IMG/VR virus record: IMGVR_UViG_3300048597_000237
Location: 1-20,188 of that record
DNA from: a virus
Strand: one strand, 5' to 3'
Length of the DNA stretch: 20,188 nt
This document shows positions 1 to 6,067 of this stretch, in pieces; position 1 is the stretch's first letter; every line of letters begins with the position of its first letter. The position numbers were made by a program, and so were the translations under genes. The notes beneath the pieces are model-generated. The model ran no database searches and was not told the origin of the DNA. It worked only from the letters and a program-made list of their open reading frames with translations.

Positions 1-345
1 TGTCGGCAGCCGACGCGTGGCTTTGGCTGGTCCGAGCCTCAGCGTGTGAGTCGGCCGCGACCCTCGGTGTGGTTCTGCTCCATCACCTGTCAGGCCTTCT
101 TCTGGCAGCGGGCCCGGAGGTCTTCCGCCATGGTTGATCTCACCGAGGAAGAAAAATCCGCCATGCGCCACGCCATGCAGATGGTGGCGGAAGTGATGGA
201 GGAGATCGGCTGGAACACGCGGCTGATCGACCTCACCGAGCCGCAGGTCCTCACCCTCATCGAAGTCGCCGTCGGCGGCTTTCAGGACGCGATGCGCGAG
301 ATCGCCGCGGCCAACAAGCAGCAATTCCCGGAGGTGCCATTTTGA
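1..345 (+). CDS. DUF6511-like zinc-finger protein, 5' end cut off by the window
   Basis: The reading frame is open from base 1 with no stop, so this is the last 114 codons of a longer gene. The first visible residue is Cys, followed by a Pro/Gly-rich stretch and then WFCSITCQ (Cys26 and Cys30), which looks like half of a four-cysteine zinc finger whose other half lies outside the window. A helical, acidic C-terminal part (about residues 44-105, beginning MVDLTEEEKSAM) follows. This layout matches my recollection of DUF6511 proteins, which are common in alphaproteobacterial phages and have no known function. A shorter start at the ATG at 130 is possible, but it would discard the conserved cysteines. 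The stop overlaps the start of the next gene by 4 bases, implying coupled translation in the replication operon. Confidence 0.75.
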   Translation, partial: CRQPTRGFGWSEPQRVSRPRPSVWFCSITCQAFFWQRARRSSAMVDLTEEEKSAMRHAMQMVAEVMEEIGWNTRLIDLTEPQVLTLIEVAVGGFQDAMREIAAANKQQFPEVPF

Positions 346-1112
346 CGCTGGACTTCAACCACACGCGCAGTTTTGCGGAACTGCTCAACGACGCCGTTGA
401 CACAGCCCTGACCGGTGAAAACGCCAAACGGCCGCGCCGCGATTACCTCGGCGGCTCCCGCGTCGGTCATGCCTGCGAACGGGTCCTGCAGTTCGAGTTC
501 GCAGGTGCCCCCAAAGACGATGGCGCAGACTTCCCCGGCCAGACACTGCGCATCTTCGCCATCGGCCATGCGCTCGAGGATCTGGCGATCCAGTGGCTGC
601 GTGCCGCAGGTGTCGACCTCTACACGCGAAAGGGCAACCGCCCCGACGGCGAGCAGTTTGGCTTTGCGGTCGCAGACGGCCGCATCCGCGGCCACGTCGA
701 CGGCATCATTGCTGCTGCCCCCGAGCCGCTGAAACTCGGCGCTCCCGCGCTCTGGGAATGCAAGACCATGAACGCGAAGAACTGGCGCGCCTGCGTCAAG
801 GACGGCGTGGTCGTCTCGAAGCCGGTCTATGCCGCGCAGATTGCGCTCTACCAGGCCTACATGGATGCCAGCGTCCCGGGCCTTGCCTCGAACCCGGCGC
901 TGTTCACCGCGATCAACAAGGACACGGCCGAACTCCATCACGAGCTGGTGCCGTTCAATGCCGAGCTGGCGCAACGCATGAGCGACCGTGCCGTGAGGGT
1001 ACTCTCGGCCACCGATGCCGGCGAGCTTCTGCCGCGCATCGCGCGGGATCGCGGCCACTTCGAGTGCCGGATGTGCGCTTACGCCAACCGCTGCTGGAGC
1101 CTCACCCAATGA
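342..1112 (+). CDS. Cas4/RecB-like PD-(D/E)XK nuclease with Fe-S cysteines
   Basis: This 256-aa protein carries a PD-(D/E)XK nuclease core: Asp120 in VDGIIAA, then Glu139-Cys-Lys141 in LWECKTMN, followed by a YAAQIALYQAYM helix matching the QxxxY motif of the RecB family. Cys45 near the N-terminus and Cys242, Cys245 and Cys251 near the C-terminus are arranged as in Cas4 and AddB nucleases, where one upstream and three downstream cysteines bind a 4Fe-4S cluster. The likely role is DNA end resection in phage recombination or replication; this is inferred from the family. The start is TTG at 342, the only start codon there, with a GGAGG ribosome site just upstream and a 4-base overlap with the preceding gene. 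The stop overlaps the primase-helicase start (ATGA). No CRISPR array or other cas gene is nearby. Confidence 0.9.
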   Translation: MTLDFNHTRSFAELLNDAVDTALTGENAKRPRRDYLGGSRVGHACERVLQFEFAGAPKDDGADFPGQTLRIFAIGHALEDLAIQWLRAAGVDLYTRKGNRPDGEQFGFAVADGRIRGHVDGIIAAAPEPLKLGAPALWECKTMNAKNWRACVKDGVVVSKPVYAAQIALYQAYMDASVPGLASNPALFTAINKDTAELHHELVPFNAELAQRMSDRAVRVLSATDAGELLPRIARDRGHFECRMCAYANRCWSLTQ

Positions 1113-3451
1113 CCGATGAGCGCGAAGACAAGCCCACCGGCGAAGTGATCCACTTCAATCCGTGGCGTGATTTCAATGACGCCGCGCCACAGGACGATCC
1201 GTTCGGCATCGAGCCCGATGCGGACCAACTTGCGACGTTTCTGGATGTGGTCTTCGGCTATTGCGAAGGCCTGATCCCGGTCCGCGGCTTCGTCGACAAG
1301 GGACAGGGCCGCGACGGCAAGCCCAATAACATCTGGATCGAGGCGGATGCCTCGGCCTTCGACAAACTGAAGACCTTTGCCACCTGGGCATGGCGCGAGG
1401 GCGCCGCCCTCTATGTCATCCCCGGCACGGTTGCCGCACAGGGTCAGGCGCGCGCCCATGAGGTCCTGCAGATGCAGGCAATCGTGGTGGATCTCGATGC
1501 AGGCGACATCCCGGGCAAGCTCGCGCATCTGGTTCGCTACCTCGGCACCCCCACGATCACCGTAGAAAGTGGCGGCCGTACGCCCGAGGGCGCCACCAAG
1601 CTCCATGTCTGGTGGAAACTGACCGAGGCGGCGACCGGCCAGGACTTGGCATCCCTCTGCCGTTTGCGCGGCGACATCGCGATGAAGGTGGGCGGCGACA
1701 CACATTTCCGATCGGCGCATCAGCCGATCCGGGTCGCAGGTTCGGTCTATCACAAGGGGGGGTTCCAGCGGCTCGTGCAGATCCGCGACCATCACCCCGT
1801 CGAGGTGGAGCTCGCGGACTTCGCTGAACAGGTTGCAGCCATGCCGGCACTGCCAGGTGTTGGGGTGGAGCCCACGCCTGAAGCCAGCACCAAACCCTCG
1901 CTCGAAGCGATCCTCACGACGCCTGTGCACGAAGGCGGTGCCGATCATTGGACCCGTTTCGAGGGAGCAAGCGCCGCAATCGGTCACTACGTCCGGCTGG
2001 TCCACGACGGCAAGATGACGCCCAACGATGGGTGGGAAGCGATCTGCCAGTACAACGCCGCCATGCTGCGGCCTGCCTGGCCGGCTGAGCGCCTGCAGCA
2101 GGAGGCTGACCGTCTCTGGGCGTTACATGTCCGAAAGAACGGCCCGGCACTGCTGCGCAACGATGCGGACCAAGCCGCATCCCCGGTGACAATGCCGGCG
2201 TATAGGCTGCGCGAGTTGCTTGCCGATAAGTCGCCGATGCCGGACGACATCATCGCGCCGCGTGTCCTGACGCCGGGTGGTCTGTTGGTACTTGGTGGCG
2301 CACCGAAGGTGGGCAAGAGCGACTTCCTCATCAGCCTTCTGGTGCACATGGCAGCCGGTGTGACGTTCCTCGGCTTCACGCCCAACCGAGCTCTCCGCGT
2401 CTACTACCTGCAGGCAGAGATCCAGTATCATTACCTTCGCGAACGGCTCCAGGGCATCAGGCTCGATGCGAGCGTCATTGCGGCAGCGCTCGATAATCTG
2501 ATCGCAACCCCAAAGCTCCGCCTTCTTCTCGATGAGAAAGGTATCGCTCTCGCGGCTGCATCGATTCAGGAACATTTCCCGGACGCGCCTCCCGACATCA
2601 TCTGCATCGACCCGATCCGCAATCTCTTCGATGGCGGCAAGGACGGCGGCGGTGAAAACGACAACGCCGCGATGATGTTTTTCCTCACCGAACGGGTGGA
2701 GCGGCTGCGTGAGACCGTGGCGCCAGACTGCGGCATCATCCTCGCCCATCACACCAAGAAGATGAACCGAAAGGCGGTGCAGGAGGATCCGTTTCAGGCT
2801 CTGTCCGGCGCCAGTGCGCTACGCGGCTTTTACACCTCGGGTCTGCTGATGCACCGCCCCGATGAGGACAGCAGCATGCGCAGGTTGGAGATCGAACTCC
2901 GCAACGGCGCGTCGCTGCCGGCGAAGCTCATCGACAAGGAGAACGGCCGCTGGGTCGAACTCAATCCGATCAACGAGCGGCTGGTGCGCAAGGAAGCGGG
3001 CGCGCGATTTGATGCCGAGCGCTTGCGCAAACGCGACGTCATTCTCGGCATGCTGCTCGATGAAGCCGCCGCCGGACGGTTGTATGTGACGACGCAGTTC
3101 GCCGAGGCCTTCGAGAACCAGGGCGGGCTCGGCAGCAAGCATACCATCCGGGAGCGGATCGGCGTGCTCTCCACCAAGGGCTATGTGAAGTTCGTCCGAG
3201 ACGCGACCACGTTCGGTTTCCCCGCCACCCGCTCCCGCTCCGGCTATCTGTGCGTGGAAGGAATGACCTTCGGTCCTCCCGAGGAGATCACCGACCCGGC
3301 CACCGGCGAGGTCATTTCGACACCGCGTCGGGTGCTGCCCAGCCACTACAAGTGTCCGCAGTCGGGTGCCGTTCTCGCCGTCGAAAATCCCGATGTCTGG
3401 GTCTACCCGGAGGGGTCGGATGACGACCTCTCTCATATGAGCGAGGCATGA
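1109..3451 (+). CDS. Primase-helicase fusion: primase-like N-terminus plus RepA-type AAA ATPase
   Basis: This 780-aa replication protein appears to have three parts. Residues about 40-245 resemble an archaeo-eukaryotic or RepB-like primase domain, with a metal-binding-type Asp128-x-Asp130 (IVVDLDAGD) and a later LHVWW and SAHQPIRVAGS segment. Residues about 375-620 are a RepA/RecA-type ATPase, with Walker A GGAPKVGKS at 396-404, a Walker B strand DIICID ending at Asp501, and LAHHTKK around His547. The remaining 150 residues look like a winged-helix-type DNA-binding tail. The likely job is priming and unwinding at the phage origin. The open frame extends upstream to 593, but the ATG at 1109 overlaps the previous stop (ATGA), and the upstream part is only a shadow of the nuclease gene. 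A palindrome cluster that could serve as its origin follows directly. Confidence 0.88.
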   Translation: MTDEREDKPTGEVIHFNPWRDFNDAAPQDDPFGIEPDADQLATFLDVVFGYCEGLIPVRGFVDKGQGRDGKPNNIWIEADASAFDKLKTFATWAWREGAALYVIPGTVAAQGQARAHEVLQMQAIVVDLDAGDIPGKLAHLVRYLGTPTITVESGGRTPEGATKLHVWWKLTEAATGQDLASLCRLRGDIAMKVGGDTHFRSAHQPIRVAGSVYHKGGFQRLVQIRDHHPVEVELADFAEQVAAMPALPGVGVEPTPEASTKPSLEAILTTPVHEGGADHWTRFEGASAAIGHYVRLVHDGKMTPNDGWEAICQYNAAMLRPAWPAERLQQEADRLWALHVRKNGPALLRNDADQAASPVTMPAYRLRELLADKSPMPDDIIAPRVLTPGGLLVLGGAPKVGKSDFLISLLVHMAAGVTFLGFTPNRALRVYYLQAEIQYHYLRERLQGIRLDASVIAAALDNLIATPKLRLLLDEKGIALAAASIQEHFPDAPPDIICIDPIRNLFDGGKDGGGENDNAAMMFFLTERVERLRETVAPDCGIILAHHTKKMNRKAVQEDPFQALSGASALRGFYTSGLLMHRPDEDSSMRRLEIELRNGASLPAKLIDKENGRWVELNPINERLVRKEAGARFDAERLRKRDVILGMLLDEAAAGRLYVTTQFAEAFENQGGLGSKHTIRERIGVLSTKGYVKFVRDATTFGFPATRSRSGYLCVEGMTFGPPEEITDPATGEVISTPRRVLPSHYKCPQSGAVLAVENPDVWVYPEGSDDDLSHMSEA

Positions 3452-3464
3452 CGTCATATGAGAG
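3430..3464. repeat. Inverted repeat across the primase-helicase stop codon
   Basis: Two 11-base arms, CTCTCATATGA (3430-3440) and TCATATGAGAG (3454-3464), are exact reverse complements separated by 13 bases, and they straddle the TGA stop at 3449-3451. Each arm contains the palindrome TCATATGA; the two copies are spaced 21 bases apart, about two helical turns. There is no T-run after it, so it does not look like a classical terminator. A binding site for a dimeric protein is more likely. Confidence 0.6.
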
Positions 3465-3508
3465 CGGATCGGCACAATCGAACAAAATCAATGGGTTACG
3501 TCTCAAAT

Positions 3509-3530
3509 ATGACAGAGGTGCCTCTGTCAT
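3509..3530. repeat. 22-base palindrome, 10-base arms
   Basis: ATGACAGAGG (3509-3518) and CCTCTGTCAT (3521-3530) are exact reverse complements separated by TG. No poly-T follows in either direction. The short spacer and full symmetry suit a repressor or initiator site better than an RNA hairpin, which would have a two-base loop. Confidence 0.65.
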
Positions 3531-3606
3531 GCCTGACGTCATCCCTCATCATATTTTCGCTGCGAAATCAGCAACTTAGGCAGCCCGGAACAGGAGGGTG
3601 CGAAAG

Positions 3607-3661
3607 CTCCCATACTACGTATGGGAGGGCCAACATGAAGAGTTGGCCCGTCCTCCCATAC
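3607..3661 (+). promoter_or_regulatory. Mutually exclusive hairpins that enclose a ribosome binding site
   Basis: CTCCCATAC occurs at 3607-3615 and again at 3653-3661, and its reverse complement GTATGGGAG lies between them at 3619-3627. The middle copy can therefore pair with either flank. The first option is a 9-bp stem with a 3-base loop. The second is a 16-bp stem (3619-3634 with 3642-3661) with a 7-base loop and one 4-base bulge. Both bury the GGGAGGG at 3623-3629, which sits six bases before an ATG at 3635 that falls in the loop of the larger hairpin. This is the geometry of a switchable RNA element, or of a cruciform at an origin. No T-run follows, so simple intrinsic termination is unlikely. 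Confidence 0.5.
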
Positions 3662-3688
3662 GGTGCGTCACCTCGGGCGCCGCCGTGA
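3635..3688 (+). CDS. Possible 17-aa leader peptide in the hairpin region
   Basis: ATG at 3635 is preceded by an excellent Shine-Dalgarno sequence (GGGAGGG, six-base spacing) and encodes MKSWPVLPYGASPRAPP before a TGA at 3686. A second short frame of 14 codons starts at the overlapping ATG at 3688. Evidence for translation is only the ribosome site and its placement inside the switchable hairpin. It has no recognisable family. The good ribosome site may be chance within a G-rich stem, and I rate this as speculative. Confidence 0.2.
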   Translation: MKSWPVLPYGASPRAPP

Positions 3689-3780
3689 TGATGGCCCGCC
3701 CCAGCGGTGACGTCAGTCCGACACGGACCTGACCAGCACCCCCTGACCATCCCCCATCACCCTTCATGACGGAGACCATC

Positions 3781-4305
3781 ATGGCTTCGAATACCCCAAC
3801 TCTGCCTGTTGTCAGCCCGAGCCCCAAGCCGGGCCATGCGACTGGATCCATCCTCGCCCTCGACCTCGGCACCAGCATGGGCTGGGCGCTCCGGCTCGGC
3901 ACCGAGACCCATAGCGGCACCATGTCCTTCCGCCCCAGCCGCTATGACGGCGGCGGCATGCGCTACGTCCGCTTCCGCCACTGGCTCGATCAGCTGGCTG
4001 TGGCAAGCGAATTGCCCGAGGCCGTCTACTTCGAGGAAGTACGCCGCCACGCCGCGACCGATGCCGCCCATATCTACGGCGGCTTCCTCGCCTGCCTCAC
4101 CGCCTGGTGCGAGGAACGCGGCATCGCCTACCAGGGCGTGCCCGTCGGCACCATCAAGCGGCACGTGGCCGCCAAGGGCAATGCCGACAAGCAGGCCGTG
4201 ATCGACGCTGTGCGCGCCCGCGGCTTCACGCCTGCTGACGACAATGAGGCCGACGCCATCGCCATCCTTCTCTGGGCCATCGAGACCAAGGGAGGCGTGC
4301 TGTGA
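3781..4305 (+). CDS. RuvC-like (RNase H fold) Holliday-junction nuclease
   Basis: This 174-aa protein follows the RuvC layout: Asp28 in ILALDLGTSMGWAL on the first strand, Glu85-Glu86 in VYFEEVRRH, a basic TIKRHVAAKGNADK segment, and a C-terminal acidic cluster ADDNEADAIAI (Asp153, Asp154, Glu156, Asp158) completing the metal site. The length equals bacterial RuvC, and such phage versions resolve branched DNA before packaging; the role here is inferred from that family. The ATG at 3781 is preferred because GGAG lies seven bases upstream. An in-frame ATG at 3766 would add five residues but has no visible ribosome site. The stop overlaps the next gene. It fits a recombination/replication operon with the Fe-S nuclease and primase-helicase upstream. 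Confidence 0.88.
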   Translation: MASNTPTLPVVSPSPKPGHATGSILALDLGTSMGWALRLGTETHSGTMSFRPSRYDGGGMRYVRFRHWLDQLAVASELPEAVYFEEVRRHAATDAAHIYGGFLACLTAWCEERGIAYQGVPVGTIKRHVAAKGNADKQAVIDAVRARGFTPADDNEADAIAILLWAIETKGGVL

Positions 4306-4583
4306 TGAGCGGTGAAGCAATGCTCCTCGATGCTGCGCGCATCGTCGCTGAACGGCGCGTCGCCTACGGCAATCCGGCCACCTCCATGGCGGCGATCGCT
4401 GCACGCTGGTCGGTAACGCTCGGCAGGCCCGTCTCCCCCACAACCGTCGCGCTCTGCCTGATCGATCTGAAGCTTGCGCGCCTCGCGCACGATCCGGCCC
4501 ACGCCGACTCCATCACCGACATCGCGGGCTACGCAGCCGTGCTGCGCGAAGTCGTCACGCAGAATCAGCAGGAAGGAATCTGA
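4302..4583 (+). CDS. DUF6378-like phage protein
   Basis: A 93-aa soluble protein with a conserved-looking core: LLDAARIVAERRVAYGNPATSM, then IAARWSVTLGRPVSP and LIDLKLARLAHDPAHADSITDIAGYAAVL. This pattern (YG[DN]P, LKLARL, DS..D.AGY) is what I associate with DUF6378, a family found widely in phages next to replication and nucleotide-handling genes and with no known function. The fold is likely all-helical. The start could be GTG at 4302 (4-base overlap with the previous stop) or the adjacent ATG at 4305; the GGAGG at 4291-4295 serves both. Translation is probably coupled to the RuvC-like gene. Confidence 0.85.
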   Translation: MMSGEAMLLDAARIVAERRVAYGNPATSMAAIAARWSVTLGRPVSPTTVALCLIDLKLARLAHDPAHADSITDIAGYAAVLREVVTQNQQEGI

Positions 4584-4586
4584 ACC

Positions 4587-5147
4587 ATGGTGCGAGGACG
4601 CAAACGCAAACCAGGCAAACGTTATCCATGCGGCAAACGCATGCGCGAGGAGACGGAGCGTGAGGCCATGTCGACCGTGCTCGAAGCACGCAAGCGGCAT
4701 TTCGGGGTGTCGGGCAAGGAGGCGCGTGACGAACGCCTCGGCACCGCACTCGGACGGCTCGCCTTCAAGGGACTGATCAGCGACGTGCAATACCAGGCTG
4801 GTGTCGCCTTCGCGGATCTCTACCTCCGCCACAACGTGACGGTCGGCCTGCCGATGCCGAGCCCGAGCTCGGTCACGGGGCTTCTGATCAATGAGGGCAT
4901 CTTCGGCGCAAGCCCCAGCGAGCCGGTGCTGGAAGTGATCGAGAAGGTGAAGCGGCGTTATACGGACGCGACAGCAGCCCTCGACGATTGCGACCGCGAG
5001 CAGCGTCTGTCACCGGGACGCCGTCCGACCTTCCTGGTCTATCGGGTGATTTGCGCCGATGAGGACGTGCAGCAGTGGGATGCCGAGGACCTCGGCAATC
5101 TGCGTGTTGCGCTCAACGCGCTGGTGCGCGTGTTCCGCCTCAGGTGA
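4587..5147 (+). CDS. Basic 186-aa phage protein, unknown function; candidate late regulator
   Basis: I do not recognise a named domain. The first 25 residues are very basic (RGRKRKPGKRYPCGKRMREE), typical of nucleic-acid-binding tails, and are followed by a helical region (GKEARDERLGTALGRLAFKGLI, YQAGVAFADLYLRH). A charged middle part follows, and the C-terminus is helical (DLGNLRVALNALVRVFRLR) and may be helix-turn-helix-like. The start has a GGAAGGA ribosome site nine bases upstream, and the gene begins 3 bases after the preceding stop. It is the last gene before a promoter-terminator pair that precedes the structural genes, which is where lambdoid phages encode the Q antiterminator. A Q-like role is therefore an inference from position and charge only, with no visible sequence match. 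Confidence 0.85.
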   Translation: MVRGRKRKPGKRYPCGKRMREETEREAMSTVLEARKRHFGVSGKEARDERLGTALGRLAFKGLISDVQYQAGVAFADLYLRHNVTVGLPMPSPSSVTGLLINEGIFGASPSEPVLEVIEKVKRRYTDATAALDDCDREQRLSPGRRPTFLVYRVICADEDVQQWDAEDLGNLRVALNALVRVFRLR

Positions 5148-5228
5148 GGCTTGTCCACACGACAGGGATACGCCGCGTTTCGCAACAGTGCGTAGCACTT
5201 AGTGCATTGATTTATATCGTGAAAATGG

Positions 5229-5257
5229 CTTGACGACCACTCGCGACGCGGCTAAAA
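5229..5257 (+). promoter_or_regulatory. Candidate promoter, CTTGAC-17-CTAAAA
   Basis: CTTGAC at 5229-5234 and CTAAAA at 5252-5257 are separated by 17 bases, close to the alphaproteobacterial housekeeping pattern CTTGAC-N17-CTATAT. The AT-rich stretch just upstream (about 5205-5226) could act as an UP element. The predicted transcript would begin near 5264 and meet the terminator at 5285 within some 20-50 bases. The first element is a full match and the second is 4 of 6. Confidence 0.5.
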
Positions 5258-5284
5258 GTTCCGATATTGGATGCTTAGAAATGT

Positions 5285-5318
5285 GCCCGGAGATCAGCTC
5301 TCCGGGCCTTTTCTTTTT
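5285..5318 (+). terminator. Strong intrinsic terminator
   Basis: GCCCGGAGA (5285-5293) and TCTCCGGGC (5299-5307) form a perfect 9-bp GC-rich stem with a 5-base loop, followed at once by a T-rich run (5309-5318, nine of ten bases T). It lies only about 20 bases beyond the predicted transcription start and 16 bases before the next gene, whose ribosome site GGAGG lies just past the T-run. It would end both read-through from the replication operon and the short transcript from the promoter at 5229. Confidence 0.88.
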
Positions 5319-5333
5319 CCGGAGGTGTCGAAG

Positions 5334-5906
5334 ATGCGTGTCGTCTTTCTCGATGCCGACGATGTGCGTGTCCGCTTTGAGGCAGCCTGCAACCACCTCG
5401 GCGAGAGTGATGCCGGCCGTGCCTTCTCGATGGCGCTCAACAAGGAAGGTCGCAAGTCCTTCACGAAGATGCGCCGGGCGCTGAGCCTGCAATCGTCGAT
5501 CCCGCGCGGTGCAGTGAGTGCGGCGATGCGCTTCAAGGGATCGACACTGTCCACGCTCTCGACCACGACCTCCGGCTCGGGCCGACATCTGCCGCTGTCT
5601 TTCTTCGGCGCCAAGCAGTTCTCTTACGGCGTGCGTGCCAAGATCTGGGGACGTGCCCAGACCTTCCGCTCGGCCTTTGTGGTCAACCGCTACGGCAACG
5701 GTGTGTTCAAGCGCCAAGGTAAGGCCCGGTTTCCGATCGAACAACTTTGGGGTCCTGCGGTCCCCGTCGAAATGCTACGCGATGAAGCGCACGTTGCCTG
5801 GACCGACCAGCACCCCCGTGTGCTGCGTGAGTCCGAGCGTCTCATCGGACTGATGCTGGCAGGAGCGCAGATTGGCGCAAGCCCGCGCAAGCGCAAAGCA
5901 TCGTAG
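5334..5906 (+). CDS. Prophage minor tail protein Z-like
   Basis: A 190-aa protein whose basic N-terminal half (FSMALNKEGRKSFTKMRRALSLQSSIP), central FGAKQFSYGVRAKIWGRAQTFRSAFVV segment and IEQLWGPAVPVEML motif (about residues 135-148) match the pattern of minor tail protein Z (GPZ) of lambda-like prophages, which acts at the head-tail joint. The start at 5334 has GGAGG eight bases upstream, immediately after the terminator; the upstream extension of the frame would run through the terminator hairpin. Its place far from the tail genes, before the methyltransferase and small terminase, is unusual compared with lambda. The Z assignment rests on motif recollection and is moderate. Confidence 0.7.
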   Translation: MRVVFLDADDVRVRFEAACNHLGESDAGRAFSMALNKEGRKSFTKMRRALSLQSSIPRGAVSAAMRFKGSTLSTLSTTTSGSGRHLPLSFFGAKQFSYGVRAKIWGRAQTFRSAFVVNRYGNGVFKRQGKARFPIEQLWGPAVPVEMLRDEAHVAWTDQHPRVLRESERLIGLMLAGAQIGASPRKRKAS

Positions 5907-5912
5907 GGGGGC

Positions 5913-6034
5913 GGGGCTAGGAGCCCCATTGCGGACTTCTGGGTAGCGCGGTCGCCGCCGCCCGATATTCGCGTGTTTTTTCTGGTTTCGTTTTTCCGTT
6001 TTGTTTTGGTTTCGGGCGTCGGAAAGCCCCGAAA
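5913..6034 (+). other. Spacer with a small hairpin, T-rich tract and second inverted repeat
   Basis: Between the Z-like gene and the methyltransferase lies about 160 bases without a gene. GGGGCT/AGCCCC (5913-5918 and 5922-5927) could form a 6-bp stem. A strongly T-biased tract follows at 5976-6012 (26 T in 37 bases, no A), containing TGGTTTCG twice (5983-5990 and 6007-6014). TTTCGGG/CCCGAAA (6010-6016 and 6028-6034) forms a 7-bp inverted repeat. The order hairpin, long gap, T-run is not that of an intrinsic terminator. A C-poor, T-rich transcript end or a protein-binding tract is possible. Confidence 0.35.
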
Positions 6035-6067
6035 TCAGGGCACTTCTCTTGGCCATCCGGGGGTTCC

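Larger units (their letters stand above)
3452..3780. other. Non-coding palindrome-rich spacer, candidate replication origin or control region
   Basis: No convincing gene lies in these roughly 330 bases between the primase-helicase and the RuvC-like gene. A 76-codon open frame at 3458-3688 has no family resemblance and is broken up by the hairpins. The spacer holds part of one inverted repeat, a near-perfect 22-base palindrome, two mutually exclusive hairpins, three copies of TGACGTCA and a possible 17-codon peptide. Its position next to the replication initiator candidate is what one expects of a phage origin, but an operator array or attenuator is equally possible. I found no clear promoter hexamers. 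Confidence 0.5.

Noticed and set aside
593-1108. N-terminal extension of the primase-helicase frame
   Set aside because: It lies in another frame over the Fe-S nuclease gene, is arginine-rich low-complexity translation, and the ATG at 1109 has the usual ATGA overlap.
282-1109. Long minus-strand open frame opposite the nuclease gene; similar frames at 1079-2005, 13712-14695 and 14810-15565
   Set aside because: These are shadows of plus-strand genes in GC-rich DNA. They have no family motifs, no ribosome sites, and lie opposite genes with clear domain matches.
342-1112. Possible CRISPR-Cas locus because of the Cas4-like gene
   Set aside because: No repeat-spacer array and no other cas gene is seen in the window; phages often carry such nucleases.
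3458-3688. 76-codon frame through the palindrome spacer
   Set aside because: It has no ribosome site at its start, no family likeness, and its sequence is mostly inverted repeats. Only the last 17 codons have a good ribosome site.
5148-5333. Possible tRNA or attachment site in the spacer before the terminator
   Set aside because: No cloverleaf, T-loop or anticodon arm can be fitted, and no integrase gene is near; the hairpin is fully explained as a terminator.
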